Source: Zopfochytrium polystomum | Taxonomy: Eukaryota > Chytridiomycota > Chytridiomycetes > Chytridiales > Chytridiaceae | Length of the DNA stretch: 64,000 nt | Assembly: GCA_025765615.1 (NCBI GenBank) | Contig: JAIVFJ010000064.1 | Location: 62,001-126,000, forward strand | Direction of reading: 5' to 3' | Shown here: positions 17,429 through 28,595 of the stretch, one piece after another | How positions within the stretch are numbered: the stretch's first letter is position 1 | How the letters are laid out: the number at the start of each line of letters is the position of its first letter | Translations under genes and position numbers: made by a program | Notes under the pieces: model-generated | Database searches by the model: none | What the model was told of the DNA's origin: nothing | The model's input: the letters and a program-made list of their open reading frames with translations, nothing else

Positions 17429-20254
17429 TTAGTAAACGAGGTGGAAAGAAGGTGTCTCAATAATGTGGTAGTGCTCGTCGCCATTGTAACCTGGGGGCTT
17501 GAAGTGCTTCAGACCCTTGAGGCGGAGCTTGTAGTCACCGGCGGGGAGCTTGAAAATATTTTGGCTGTCAGGGGTAGCCAGGACATCGCCAGCCCAGAAG
17601 TAGGTAGCCGGAGCCAAAATGCTTTGAGCCTTGGTTGGGGCGATCCGCTGACCAGTTCCGTAGAGGAAGGTGTCAAGGGGTCCGCTTTCGGACGTGCTGA
17701 AAACAAGGTATCCCTGGTTCCGGTTGTGGCCAACACCAAGCTTGTTCAGGGCGTCCTTGACCGCACGGTCGGATCCCGTGTAGATGACTTCGACGTACGC
17801 GTTGCGGGTGGTGGTCGCGATGGCCCAGAAAAGCTGCAGATTTGCGCTGGTGACGTTGACTGTTGCGCCGGCTTGAACCAAGTTGCCATCTGCGCCGTAG
17901 ATGCCTGTGGGGGCTGCGAGGCTTATCGGCGCATTCACGGAGAAAATAGGAGCGTTCATCCAAGTGCCGACCATGCCCACATACGGGACGCGCACAACAG
18001 AGGAGTCGACGTTGTTGGTGACCGTAATGTAGCCGGAGTAGAGCGGGAATCGCGTGGGGTCAGCCGAAACGGGCGGAGTCACTTTCACGTTGACCTGGTA
18101 GGAGGCCCCCGGGGCAACAACGGTTTGGAAGACGGACTCTTGCTTGTTGCCGAAGCCGAGAGAAGCGTAGTTGCTGGTATATTCAGCAGCAGGTTGGACG
18201 ATGTCTTCCTTGCCGTTGAAAGGGTTGGCAGTCGCAGCTCCAACGTTGGTGAAGGTGTACGAGACGGCCTTGTCATAGTTGTTCGTAATAACAACGCTGT
18301 AGTGGTCTTTCCGTGTGAATTGGGTGTCGTTGAGGGCCAGGAATGACGGGGTGATAACAGTCTTGACAGTGGCAGCGTTGTACGCATTGACAAGGCCAGC
18401 GCCCTGAAGGACAACAGAGTCGACCAGAGTGCTGTCGAACTTTTGCTTGGGAACTGCAGTGTTCTGAAGGGTGGTCTTCACGGCATCGAAGGAAATCTTG
18501 CCGCGCTTTTGCAGGAGGAGGGCAGCAACGCCGGAAGCGTACGGAGTGGCCATGGAGGTTCCGTCATAGGCGGCATACGGCTGAACGTATCCTTGCTTGC
18601 TAGCAGCAGTCAGGGAGATGCACGAAAACACCTGACCGCCAACAGCACCCAAGTCTGGCTTCATGTGGAGCTCGGCGTCCAATCCACCAGACGAGTAGTC
18701 AGACACAGTTCCACCGGTTGCGTACGGGAAGACGGCTTGGGCTTTGCTGATAACAGCCTTGTCCGGGGTCGCCAGGATTGCAGCACCAGCTTCCCGGGTG
18801 GTCGAAGCAGTTGGGATTGAGCCACCAGTAACGCCAATGATGCCATCACCGTTCGAGTAGATGATACAGGCGGTAGCACCAGCCTTTTGGGCGACTGTGC
18901 AGCGCTTGTTCGAGCCGCAACCAGAGCCCCATCGCAGAAGAACTGCCTTGCCTTGAGCTCCGGCACCAACAGAATTGCAACCGTCGTCTTGGACATCGTC
19001 GGCAACGGCCTTGGGGTTGTTGATGAAGATGTCCAGGGACTGAGGGGAACCGAAGGAGCTGTTCAGGACACCGGGTCCCCAAGGGAACAGTTGTCCGTTC
19101 ACATTGAGCGTGAACTTCGCAGTTTCCACGTTGTCAAACGAGGCGACGCTGAAGCCCGCGAGGGCACCAGCAGGGTTGGAAGCCGCAAAAATACCAGCCG
19201 ACCCGTCGTTACCCGCAGCCGAGAAGACGATAACTCCAGCCTTGCTAACTCGGTCGACAGCGATAGCGTCAGACTCGTCAGGGAACGACGGACCACCGCC
19301 AAGCCTTTTTTTTAAGAAGGAAACAATGGGAAAATTAGTTTCAATAAACCTAGCAGTCCAAATCACACAAATATAATGGCACTCACGACATATTGATGAT
19401 GTCAGCGCCCTCCTCAGCGGCCCTGTAGATGGCAGACGAGATAACATCGTTGGTGGTGTCGCCGTCACAGCCAAATACGCGGTAAGCAGCGAGAGTCGCT
19501 TCCGGAGCAACACCAGTCCACGGCAGGCTAGTGATGAAGCCATCCTGCGTGATGTGCGAGGCATCTCCTGCGGAAATTCCAGCCACGTGGGTCCCGTGTG
19601 ATTCCTCACTGCACTCGTCGAGCGGGTCTGCGTCAGGAGCGAGCTGGTTGTTGGTGGCGCTGAAGCTGTCTCCAACGAAATCCCAGCCGCGCGCAACCTT
19701 GCAACCGGGTCCGAAGCAACCGCCCAGGGCGGGGTGCTTCCAGTAAATGCCACTGTCGATAACGGCGATGGTGACGCCCTTGCCAGTAAGACCAAGCTCG
19801 CTGCGGGCTTTGTCCACGCCGGTGAGCGTGTGGATCTTTTCAGGAACGTCCACACTGGCCGAGGCGCGAATGACTTTTGGGGCCGACCGAGACGCGACTG
19901 GGTAAATGGAGACACTGCCGCCCAAGTCCTTCACTGCGTCGGTGGCTGTATTGGAGTTTTTGGGCATTTGTTAAGGGCGAGTGGCAGGGCATGCCATGGT
20001 TACGTACCATTTCGCAAGTGATCCTGCAGAGAAAAGGAGACCCCGCAAAACAGCTTCGTGTCTGTCACCGTGCGAATGGTGGGCTTGAGACCCTTCGACG
20101 AGAGGTAGTTGAGGACGTTGTCCCGTTGGCCAGAGCAGGAGGAGCCTGCTGGGAACTCGACCATAGCCATGTGCAAGAGGTTCGACGGAGTTGACGCCGT
20201 CGCAGTCGACGCCACGGCAAGGGTGCCGGCGGCGGTGAGAAGAAGATTAACCAT
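17429..20254 (-). CDS. Secreted subtilisin-like serine protease (S8) with PA-domain insert
   Basis: Three exons: 20254-20008, 19945-19387 and 19304-17429. The introns begin GTACGT and GTGAGT, and the lengths add to 893 residues in frame. A signal peptide (Ala/Thr-rich, residues 1-20) and an I9-type propeptide precede the catalytic domain. The triad is intact: Asp146 in AVIDSG, His in SHGTHVAG near 210, and Ser near 518 in GTSMATPYASG. Between His and Ser sits a protease-associated insert, and beyond the catalytic core is a beta-sandwich C-terminal region, as in Vpr/C5a-peptidase-like fungal subtilases. Expected role: extracellular or wall-associated proteolysis in nutrition. The intact triad and clean splicing indicate a functional gene. 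Confidence 0.9.
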
Positions 20255-20586
20255 TAGGTGATGTGTACGAAACTACTATTACTACTACTAAGTACTGGTG
20301 AGAAGATTAGAGGGGATGATGGGTCGAAGTGGAGCAGTGGTCCTACATTTTATAGCGAGCATCCCCCACAAACCTCTCTCTTCGCTCTCTGTCTCCACCC
20401 CATTCGATTCTCTCATTTCTTTTCCAACGGCCGAATCTCCTTTTTTAGTGAAAACACGCATGTGCGCGGTGGCAGGCCTTTTCTTTATTTGGAGAAAGTT
20501 TGATGGCTTCGAAGCAAACGTCTTACGTGGGCGCGGAAACTGATTGGTGCCCGTCGAATATTGCTTTTTTTTTTTTTGACTGAGCC

Positions 20587-20641
20587 TTCTCTCTCTCTCA
20601 CTCTCACTCTACGCACACTCACACACACACACACACACACA

Positions 20642-20676
<35 letters not shown>

Positions 20677-20684
20677 CTCTCTGG
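20587..20684. repeat. CT and AC microsatellites
   Basis: CT/TC runs flank an AC run at about 20612-20642, followed by more CT to 20684. They lie about 330 bp upstream of the subtilase start. Apparent ORFs with Arg/Glu or Ser/Leu repeats across them are artefacts. Confidence 0.9.
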
Positions 20685-20699
20685 CACTCTCTGTTTCCA

Positions 20700-22128
20700 C
20701 ATTTCAATTTTTTAAGCAAGACAAGATGCGAGGTGACGTCCGGCACTTGCCATATCGGGGAAGGCCGCATGCTTGGCGACAGGACAAGGCAAGTTAATTT
20801 CTTGGGAACAATGACGACAGTCAGCGCTTCAATGTTTCGCCATGAATACGATGACTTTGCCAGGCATGACGCTGACGGTAGACCCTGCCAATGGTGATTG
20901 CCGGCTCTTCCACAAGTGGCTACTCCAAATACCGCCAGCGCCATCGCCACACGAGAAAATCCTGAACGGTTCCCAAGTTTTGCCCGCTCGCCAGCGCCGA
21001 AGCACGGTTTCACCTCCCGCCAGCCTCAATAGATCAACCTGTAAGTTGTAGGTCCTTGGCGTTGGGACTGTTGGCAACGATGTTGAGATTTTGTGTGAGC
21101 AAAGGTTGCTGCTGAGCCGGTCACCGCTCCGGTCGAGCTATACCACGCCGAAACCTTCCAGAGCGCCCATCCATCTTTTCAGGATTAGTAGGCAAGAACT
21201 CCGGCTTACTGCATCTGAGACGGAGCAACGACACATTTATAGTGCCAGCACTGAGCATCAGGAATTCTTGGGTTTCTAACTAAGCCCCAATGGCAAAACA
21301 AAGTAAATGTTCATCCCTGTCACCTGGGCGTACCCTCATCTGGGCACCATTTTGCGCCCTCCGGGTTTGCCCATTTGTGAGGAATGCCCCGAGTTCAAGA
21401 TCTGCCTCGGTGAACCCTGTCCCTGGTTGCCAGTGCAAAGCAAACTGCTGCAAATTGGCAATCTAGATACTTTGGTGCGACCCACTTGGGAACACTTTGA
21501 AATCCTGACGGACGCGCATCGTGTTGTCGTCATTTTTCTGGACTGTGCTAGTTGTTTTAGTTTTCTTTCGTCCTTCACTTAGCGAAGAGCCTGAGAAAAA
21601 ACCATTGAGAAAAATCCCTAAGAGGTTGTCCGCCACCTCCTCTCGGCTGATATGACATCGCGAGCACCCGTATTTTTCACCGAAAGTATTTGAGATATTT
21701 ACACACGAACGCAGGAAGGTGGAAGGAACCAATGTTTCCTTCAAGCCCCCGACCGAATTTTGGGATTTAGAGGCAGCTTGGACGAAGCAGCCCGTTTCGA
21801 CCACGCATGCGGCGTGTTGCCAATCAACGGCGTGAATTTGGAAGGTGCTTCCCTGGACATGGGTCGATACAGAGAGCTGTTTAGCTCTTCTCTAGAGTCA
21901 TCAACACGTCGTCCAACGTAGAGGGTTGTGAATGTCCACTGAACGGGGCCTCGAAACATGGCTAAGAATACGATTATTGTCTTCAACACATTCCTGAAAC
22001 TCTTCCGTGGCGGCGATGGTCGCCTCCGGGACGACGTCGCTCCGCCTCTGCAGTGATAATGCTTCCGGAAGAAGACGGCCGCATTCTCGAATAATGTACC
22101 CGTTTACTCATATCCTTGGCAGGCAGCG
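20700..22128. other. Sparse region without a supported gene
   Basis: Frames of 60-110 codons occur on both strands but none shows a motif. The region includes the left arm of the diverged inverted repeat (about 21838-21990). A frame at 21307-21582 has four clustered Cys but no recognisable finger spacing. Confidence 0.4.
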
Positions 22129-22292
22129 TTGAAGTCCTCTTCGGCGTTGAAGGGAATCATCGTATTCTTAGCCATGTTTAAAGGCACGTTCAGTGGCTAT
22201 ACACAGCCCTCTGCATATGGAGACGTGTTAATGACTCTAGAAAAAGCAAACATCTCTCTGTATCGGGTGTCCAGATGTCTTCAGGGATCTGT
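21838..22292. repeat. Diverged inverted repeat, arms of about 150 bp
   Basis: The reverse complement of about 21838-21990 matches 22140-22292 imperfectly. Shared blocks include TCGTATTCTTAGCCATGTTT, CGTTCAGTGG, GACGTGTT-ATGACTCTAGA and CTCTCTGTATCG. The spacer is about 150 bp. Both arms encode a similar peptide (Ile-Val-Phe-Leu-Ala-Met-Phe). Two opposed copies of an old repeat or the relic of a hairpin element are possible. Confidence 0.6.
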
Positions 22293-22611
22293 GCAGTCGG
22301 CGTCAACAGTTCCCATCAATCCACGTTGGTGGGCAAGGTGCCCGAGCGTCCACGTGTTCTTCACGCATCCGTCCGGTCGGTGAGGACACTCTGGAGCGGA
22401 CCATCAAGGCGTCGTGTAAAGTGGCGGACTGTGCGAGTGTGTTTACGGAATCAATGCACCGGTTGCAGCACATCCGAATGGCGCATAAGCGGGAACGTTG
22501 CCACTGCAGACTTCATGCCTGGATGGTTTGCGCTGCTTGCACGGCTTCCGGCTGTAGGCGTGACTTGACCAGCAGCACAAACCGATCGAGGCACGAAGAC
22601 TCAAAGGTTTG
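22129..22611 (+). pseudogene. Two-finger C2H2 fragment, possibly a degenerate gene
   Basis: From about 22380 a frame encodes one clean C2H2 finger (C-x4-C-x12-H-x4-H, containing ADCASVFTESMHRLQHIRMA). It continues into a second Cys-x4-Cys-x12-His segment ending at a possible GTTTGTTG donor near 22609. The upstream frame from 22129 is offset and contains the right arm of the inverted repeat, so a continuous gene model cannot be made without an intron or indel. It may be an exon of a small zinc-finger gene or a relic. Confidence 0.35.
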
Positions 22612-23321
22612 TTGTCAAAAGTGGGTCCATTATCCTGTCTTTCCTGTACATAGCCTTGGCACGCTGCCACAAAATGCACTCCTGTTCCGAAACGTCAAGA
22701 GGCGTAACAAATGTTTGGGCTGTGATGGGAAGCAGGGAATGGGAAGTGAGGAAATCAGTGGTGAGAGAAAAGCGCAGCACTCGCGGTATGGGAGAATTGT
22801 GGATTGAGAAGGTCGCGGCCAGCGCACAAGGACTAACGCGGCCCAGCAGTGAAGGATGCGTCAGGAGGAACATGTCTTTGTTGCAAAGCACAGTGAGGAG
22901 AGAACTTTTCCAGAAAGAAACAAAATAAAAAAAAACACGCGAGTTCCCTATTTTACATAACAAAAACGAAATGAAAAAACGTTGAAGGGGAAAACTGGGA
23001 GACATTTTACGTACTAAAGTGAAGCGCACACCCCTCGCTTGCTGGATTAGAGGGAGCGGTCTGGAGTTGCAGCAATTGTGTATCAAAAATTTCGTGAATG
23101 GTTGGGGCTTTATACGGGTTGTGAAGGGCTGCTGAGTCGCTTCGTCGCTTCGTCGTGGGGGTAACCATCGCAGAGGACAAGGTGTTGGGATTTGCGTCGG
23201 CAGAGGTGAAGTCGAGGATGGAGTCGAACCGGTTGGAGGCGGTGGAGTAAAATTTGCGGAGATTTTCAACATGGAGGATCGGGCGTGTGCTATGGAGGAT
23301 GGCGAGTAGGTCAAGAACCAT
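22601..23321 (-). CDS. 197-residue protein, unknown (possible cyclin-like helices)
   Basis: Model: exon 1 at 23321-23032, intron beginning GTGTGC, and exon 2 at 22904-22601 after a TTTCTGGAAAAG acceptor. The two coding lengths add to an exact multiple of three and join in frame. The N-terminus is Leu-rich and helical (MVLDLLAILHSTRPILHVEN), followed by a Ser/Thr-rich linker, then an Ile-His-Glu-Ile-Phe-Asp helix. Exon 2 has 'THPSLLGRVSPCALAATFSI', reminiscent of the second box of cyclin-fold proteins, but the match is weak. A longer unspliced frame reading through the intron also exists. Function is unassigned. Confidence 0.4.
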
Positions 23322-24026
23322 GGAAAAGACTGATCATGGACATTTGTATTTCGGAGTCGAGTTGGCTTGTTGAGAAATGCTGTGTCGTCTAGGCGTTGGC
23401 GTTTGTACAAGTGTGATGCCCGGGTGATGCCTTTCTGGAATATGACGCCGGAACTTCTTCCAATACATTGACTGTCAAGCCGGGATCTCGTCCGGGAAGG
23501 TCGGCCGCGTGAAGATGGTTCCAGCTTGAAGATGGTTCCAGCTTCCTCCACAAGTAATGTTTCAACTCCCATCCTCTCGTTTCCTTACTTCCTGCTTCAT
23601 AGAAAAAAAAACCGCTGCCCCCTCGTGAAATCCGGCGACGTGAGTTCCGCTGGCGAGGGGGTCATAGGTCGTGGCTGGGAAGGAGTGGAGCATTAAGGGT
23701 TAGTGGGGTGAACTGTATTTGTAAATGTTACACCTGTAAAGTTAGCTATGTGTAAGATGCTCGACGGCCAAGTTCAGGAGGGAATTTGTGCGCGTATGCA
23801 GAAGTGTGATGGGTGAGGAGTGAGCGCCGCTTCACTAATATGATGATGATTCTTCTTTTTTTTTTTTTTTTCCCCCACAGAACGGGAAGTTTGGCTTCGC
23901 TTGCTTGAAACTCCCGCCATTACTTCTGTCATCGGCCCAGACAGCCAAGGTTTGCGGGACCGCGCTCGTTGGGGCAGAGGGGCCAACCAGGTTGTAGTTT
24001 AGTACAGAATTAGCCAGGCGTCTTCG
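23322..24026. other. Intergenic, no gene seen
   Basis: Includes a 17-base T run with flanking C at about 23856-23876 and the putative promoter of the 23321 gene. No motif-bearing frame. Confidence 0.45.
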
Positions 24027-25158
24027 TCAAAACTTTGTTTGATAAACTGACAGCTTTCCCCCAACCCCTTCGTCAATCCCTGTCCAGCCTTCCTCCCCAC
24101 TGCGGAGCGGCTTAAAGTCCCCCCTAATATCGTCGTCTCCAAGTGTGAGGTCGGTTTCGCTCGAGAAGGGTCGTTTTCGGTCCAGTGCAATCTGCAGAGC
24201 TTCCTCTCCCACATTCCGCATAGTTACCCGTTTGTTGAACCACCAATACATCCTTGCCGGCACCCCACCCCAACCCGTGTAATTTCTGCAGGTGATGTAA
24301 CCCAACGGCGGGAGGGAGAATCCGTCCAGCTCAGTAGGCCTCCCGTGATTGCTGCCATCGTTTGCGGTCGTGAGAATGGAATCGCCGGATCCGAGGGCAG
24401 TCACAGGCTGTGTGGGACGGTCCGACAAGTACGCGTCGTTAACGGACTTGATTACGGTAATCCAAGCTTCTGGCCCAACAGCAACAAGCCCATCCTCAGG
24501 TCGGTACTGGATCGCAATTTCTCGCAGCAGTTTTTCCACCGAAGATTCTTGCTCCTCTCGCCGAGTCCACCGTGGAACCCACGAGGACGCCCGCACTCTC
24601 TGCTTCTCGCGCTCCTTAACGCGCTCTTTCTCAAGCTCCTCCTTTCCTGTCCATATACTTTCCATGACAGTCGTGCGGAGAGAGGCATTGCTCGTTGACG
24701 AGATGACCGTGTAGTCCAGTGCTGCGGCATCAAACACTGGATAGAAAGAAAGCGACAATCGTGAGAACGGTGATGGCTCACAGTTTTGGAAATAGCGAAA
24801 CCTGGTTTGACGAAATCGTTGAAGCACCGTTCGCTGTACTGGGTCGGCGAGAGGTACACGATGACATTCCGAGCACGCTCGTGGAAGTGGAGAGGCTGCT
24901 CTGCAACGACTGCAGCGCGACTCTTAAGCTCTCGCTTCACCTCTCTCGCTTTGTGCCGATCGTACGCGACGATCGACGCAAACCCGCTGACTGATCCGAT
25001 GAATATAAGCCAGTTGCGGCTGGTGATTGAAAATCGACATTGGTCAAATGGCTGTTACTCTGAAAATGCCACCTGAATGAGGACCACACTTACCTTGGAA
25101 GATACGATCGAGCTCTGGCGAGGGCGCGATCTAGTAGAGTGCTGGAAGAAGATGCCAT
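24027..25158 (-). CDS. TIM54: Mitochondrial inner-membrane translocase subunit Tim54
   Basis: Three exons: 25158-25094, 25019-24802 and 24736-24027, giving 330 residues with consistent phases. A short basic N-terminus with Arg-Ser-Tyr-Leu-Pro-Arg precedes one membrane segment (NWLIFIGSVSGFASIVAYD, residues 23-41). Next comes the Asp-Arg-His-Lys stretch and the family hallmark ARNVIVYLSP...DFVKPVFDAAALDY across the second splice junction. The soluble part faces the intermembrane space. In fungi Tim54 belongs to the TIM22 carrier-import complex and assists its assembly. The splice at exon 2/3 uses GTTTCG, a weak donor, but it alone restores the conserved Lys-Pro-Val-Phe. It is head to head with the coatomer zeta gene, 69 bp apart. 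Confidence 0.85.
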
Positions 25159-25227
25159 TTCGAGCGAGAGGGAAGGAAGAGGAACCGAAAGGCGTCGACA
25201 AACAAATTGTGGGAAGAAAATCAGAAA

Positions 25228-25991
25228 ATGGGTCGGTCGGCGCTCAACCTCACGGTTCGGTTACCATTCCTAGTTCGCTGTTCCTCCGCACGATGACTGG
25301 CGCACCTAATCGTTTGCTTCACGATCACGAATGTGTGCTCTGCGAAATTTCGTCAGCTCTTCACCACCAAAGCGGTGATAATCCTTGACTCTGAGGGAAA
25401 ACGGATCCTTGCCAAGTACTACTCACGCGAGTACCCGACGCTGAAAGAGCAACGGGTGTTTGAGCGCGATCTGTTTGATAAAACCCGCAAAGCAAATAGT
25501 TGAGTAGGTTTTTGGATCGTTGAAATGCGATCTGATGTTTTGGTCTGGATGTACCTAACAATGCATTCAAGGCGAGATCATTTTGTTCGATAGTCACGTC
25601 GTCGTGTACAAGAACAGCCTGGATGTTTTTATCTACTTCGTCGGTTCGGCAGATGAGAATGAGCTGATGCTCAGCTCAACCCTTCAGTCCTTCCACGAAG
25701 CCCTGTCGATGCTGCTGGGACAGGTGGAGAAACGCAGCATTCTGGAAAGCGCAGATCTCGCGTTGCTCGCGTTGGATGAGACCATCGACGATGGGTGAGT
25801 GGTTGTGGAACGTGGCACTTTTCCCTCGCCCTAATGAAATTCACAGCATTATACTTGAGTCGGATGCCACCCAGATTGCCGCCAGGGTTACCAAGAAGGA
25901 AGGGAGCGATGGGCTCCCCCTCACCGAGCAAACTATTGCTCAGGCACTCAGACAGGCTCAAGAGCAATGGACAAGGTCTCTACTGAAATGA
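25228..25991 (+). CDS. RET3: Coatomer subunit zeta (COPI)
   Basis: Four exons: 25228-25254 (only 27 bases), 25357-25498, 25572-25794 and 25847-25991, giving 178 residues, the normal family length. The short first exon encodes MGRSALNLT, joining to LFTTKAVIILDSEGKRILAK in exon 2. Conserved parts include YPTLKEQRVFERDLFDKT, ANSEIILF, VVYKNSLDVFIYFVGS, ENELML and GIILESD. The protein is the small sigma/longin-like subunit of the COPI coat and pairs with gamma-COP for retrograde Golgi-to-ER vesicles. The second intron starts GTTGAGT. It shares a 69-bp divergent promoter with TIM54. Confidence 0.93.
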
Positions 25992-26046
25992 ATAGTAACA
26001 GAGATGTATTTGAGGTCCACTCTTTTTTGAGCGATTAGGCTTCGCG

Positions 26047-28526
26047 TTATAGTAAGGCCCTAAGCACAGGATCCCCAAACCAAACTGGTGGGTTTACGTA
26101 AGGCCGTACCCCAACGGGCTCTCGCTCTTCACCGACCTTGGTTACGAGGCCATCCCGCAGGCGCGAGAGCTCCATGGCGGAAAACCCGAGTTTCTTCTGA
26201 ATATAGCCTGCGGCGCTACCGTATTCTTTAGCGAGGGAGGCTAGCGTTCCGACCATTGCTTCCGCCCTGGTAGTGCTTAGTACTAGCTCACTGAACTTTA
26301 GACTTACTTTGATGACATCATCGAACGAACGCCGTCCAGCGAAATCACCCCCGCCGCTTAGACTTGAAACGTTGCTAATTTCCGACTCAGTATCTGGGTT
26401 TCATGGATTAGCTTCACAAGTTGCAACTGGGAAATTCCTTCTTACTCACAAGCAAGCAGCGTTTCCGTAAGAGCATAGTCCCGCACAATTAGATCATCCG
26501 CCACACCCAAGAACTTTAGAAGCACCGCTACGATAACACCAGTCCTGTCCTTGCCCGCCGTGCAGTGCACTACCATCGGTTCGGGTCCCTTGGACGGCTC
26601 AGGACTAACCGTGATGAGCGAGGAAATGATTTTTTTGAAAACTGGCGCCCCGTTGTCCAGAATAAGCATGTAAACTGGACATTGATAGATCGGAACAGTA
26701 TTAGCAGCGGCGCAAACGTTATAACATGTGCTTGCCATGGGGGAATCCCAAAACTCCGGATTCATAGAGCTTCCAACGAACGCCTAGTGCTTCTGGCGAA
26801 AAGTCTTTTTCGGCGTAGACCGGAACGTGGTATCGGCGTGCGACCTCATTCCTTCAAAGAGAGTGTTGTGAAGTGGTTAGCGCACGCCTCGAAACAAGTT
26901 TACGAACAATGCCTCCGACGGTGGACGACGAACCACCTCTTGATTCGAGCGCAGGTCAAATACTGATTTAATTCCAAGTCGCTGCACAGTTGATATGCCC
27001 GCAGTCGTAATGCTACCAAGCCTGTGTGTTCTTCTGATCAAAAAAGTGGCGTTCTCATCATCAATCTAATCAAGGTGACTCAACTCAGCACTTCGATAGA
27101 GAATACCACTTCGAATCCATTCACCGTTACCAACGGGGTAGCCCCCAAAATCCCTGAAGTTTTTGACACCGTCGACTGCAACTATGCGTTGAGGACATGT
27201 TTGAGGAGGAAAAACTTTCGGCTCGTGAACTCCAACGATAGACCAAGCCGCCCAAAATCGACGAAGTGAAGTCGTTTCATAGGTAAACCAATCCAGGATT
27301 GCAGAAAGAAGAGGGACCCCCGTTGTGGTCGGCGAGTTTGGGGTAGTATTGGAGAAATTATGATTTGCCCCATCAATTAACCTCAGGCTACAATTTTGAA
27401 TTATTGATGCAAAGTGCGAAGCATCTGTCAAAGAACCAGAAGTTGAGCGGAAGTCGAAGTGGAGGCAATCAACAGACCAGTCACAGGTATTCTCTCATCC
27501 GCGGTTCCATGGCAAATAAGAACAGGAAGAGTTGGACTGATGTGACAGGCTGTGACCACATTTAATTGTGCACCATGATGCACAAACAAAACGTACTTTT
27601 CTTCATATCAACATCCAGATTTTGCCAGTCATCACGAGAGTTTCTGACCAACGCAGCGGTATTGACCCCCCGTTTTTTTATCTGAGCATATGAAACTCCC
27701 CATTTTGATATGATGTCCATTTGGTCAGCAAAAATTGCAGAGAATCCTTGGACCACGTTAAATCTTGGAGAAACTGCTACTATAAACCGTGGGACGTGAG
27801 GGTATGCCATGGCGTACAGCAAAGCAATGGAAGCCCCTGTGGTGGTGGTTTGCTTCATTTTTCGCTGCCGTCCGAACTGCCGCACCTTTTGAATGACCCA
27901 CTACCGTGTGGACTTTCCAATCGTGTTGTCGAAGATATTCGCAAACGAAAGCAAGATCGTCAACTTCGCTCTGTGTTCCCGGTGAGGACGCAAATCCCAA
28001 GGCACAACGCAACTAACCCAATAGTCGGAAACGCATGGCACTCCAGGACTATCACCGGCACCGTGAAAGTCAAATCTGATAGTGGGGTGAGGCCATGACT
28101 GCGCAAGAAGGGGGAAAAAGGAAAAGTTCTTGTGCGCTTTCAAAGTCCAGGACTGTCAGTTCGTGATGAGGGCGAACCCTCTCTTCCGCGCGAAGCCTCA
28201 CCGAAAACCCCATGACACAGAATGGAAATGGCTGATCCTCCGCCGTTGGGCATTCCATATTCCCCACTTGGTGACTGCCCCGATAAAGCGGCCGAGTGGC
28301 TAGCCGGGATGGTAACGATCGCTGAGAGGAAAGCGTCGTCGCCAAATTCGCCTGTTGTGGGTTGCTGTGGGGGTTTTGGGAAGCTGGGATCTGAGAGGGC
28401 CGCGGTTTTGGCGACGAGCGCATCGGCCCTCTCCTTGGCTCGCTTCGCTAAGAGGGACACCGGCAGAGGAATCGAGACGGAAATGCTCTTTGGTGGCAGC
28501 GCGGTTGCTGCCGCCGGTGACGACAT
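26047..28526 (-). CDS. Alpha/beta-hydrolase fused to a tyrosine/serine protein phosphatase
   Basis: Multi-exon gene; exon 1 is 28526-28202 and joins at 28136 to complete Cys-His-Gly-x-Phe. The hydrolase half has RFDFHGAGDSPG, the nucleophile elbow GHSKG, the acid in CHGTADERIPV and the histidine in LIDGANHNFS. The same uninterrupted frame that holds this histidine (27431-27066) continues through FWAAWSIVGVHEPK into NFRDFGGYP, the start of the second domain. The phosphatase half (Y_phosphatase3 type) has a VFDLRSNQEV strand and the P-loop HCTAGKDRTG with Cys and Arg. It ends with a C-terminal helical segment containing YIQKKLGFSAMELSRLR, with the stop at 26047. Both active sites look intact. 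Substrates are unknown. Some intermediate exon borders are approximate. Confidence 0.75.
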
Positions 28527-28595
28527 CTCACGGAAGAATTATCACGATCAACCCAACCCAACGTGCTTTAGATTTCTGCCTTGTCAAGGTTGAAA

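Noticed and set aside
20559..20797. ORFs across the CT/AC microsatellite
   Set aside because: Arg-Glu, Ser-Leu and Thr-His repeats arise directly from dinucleotide runs.
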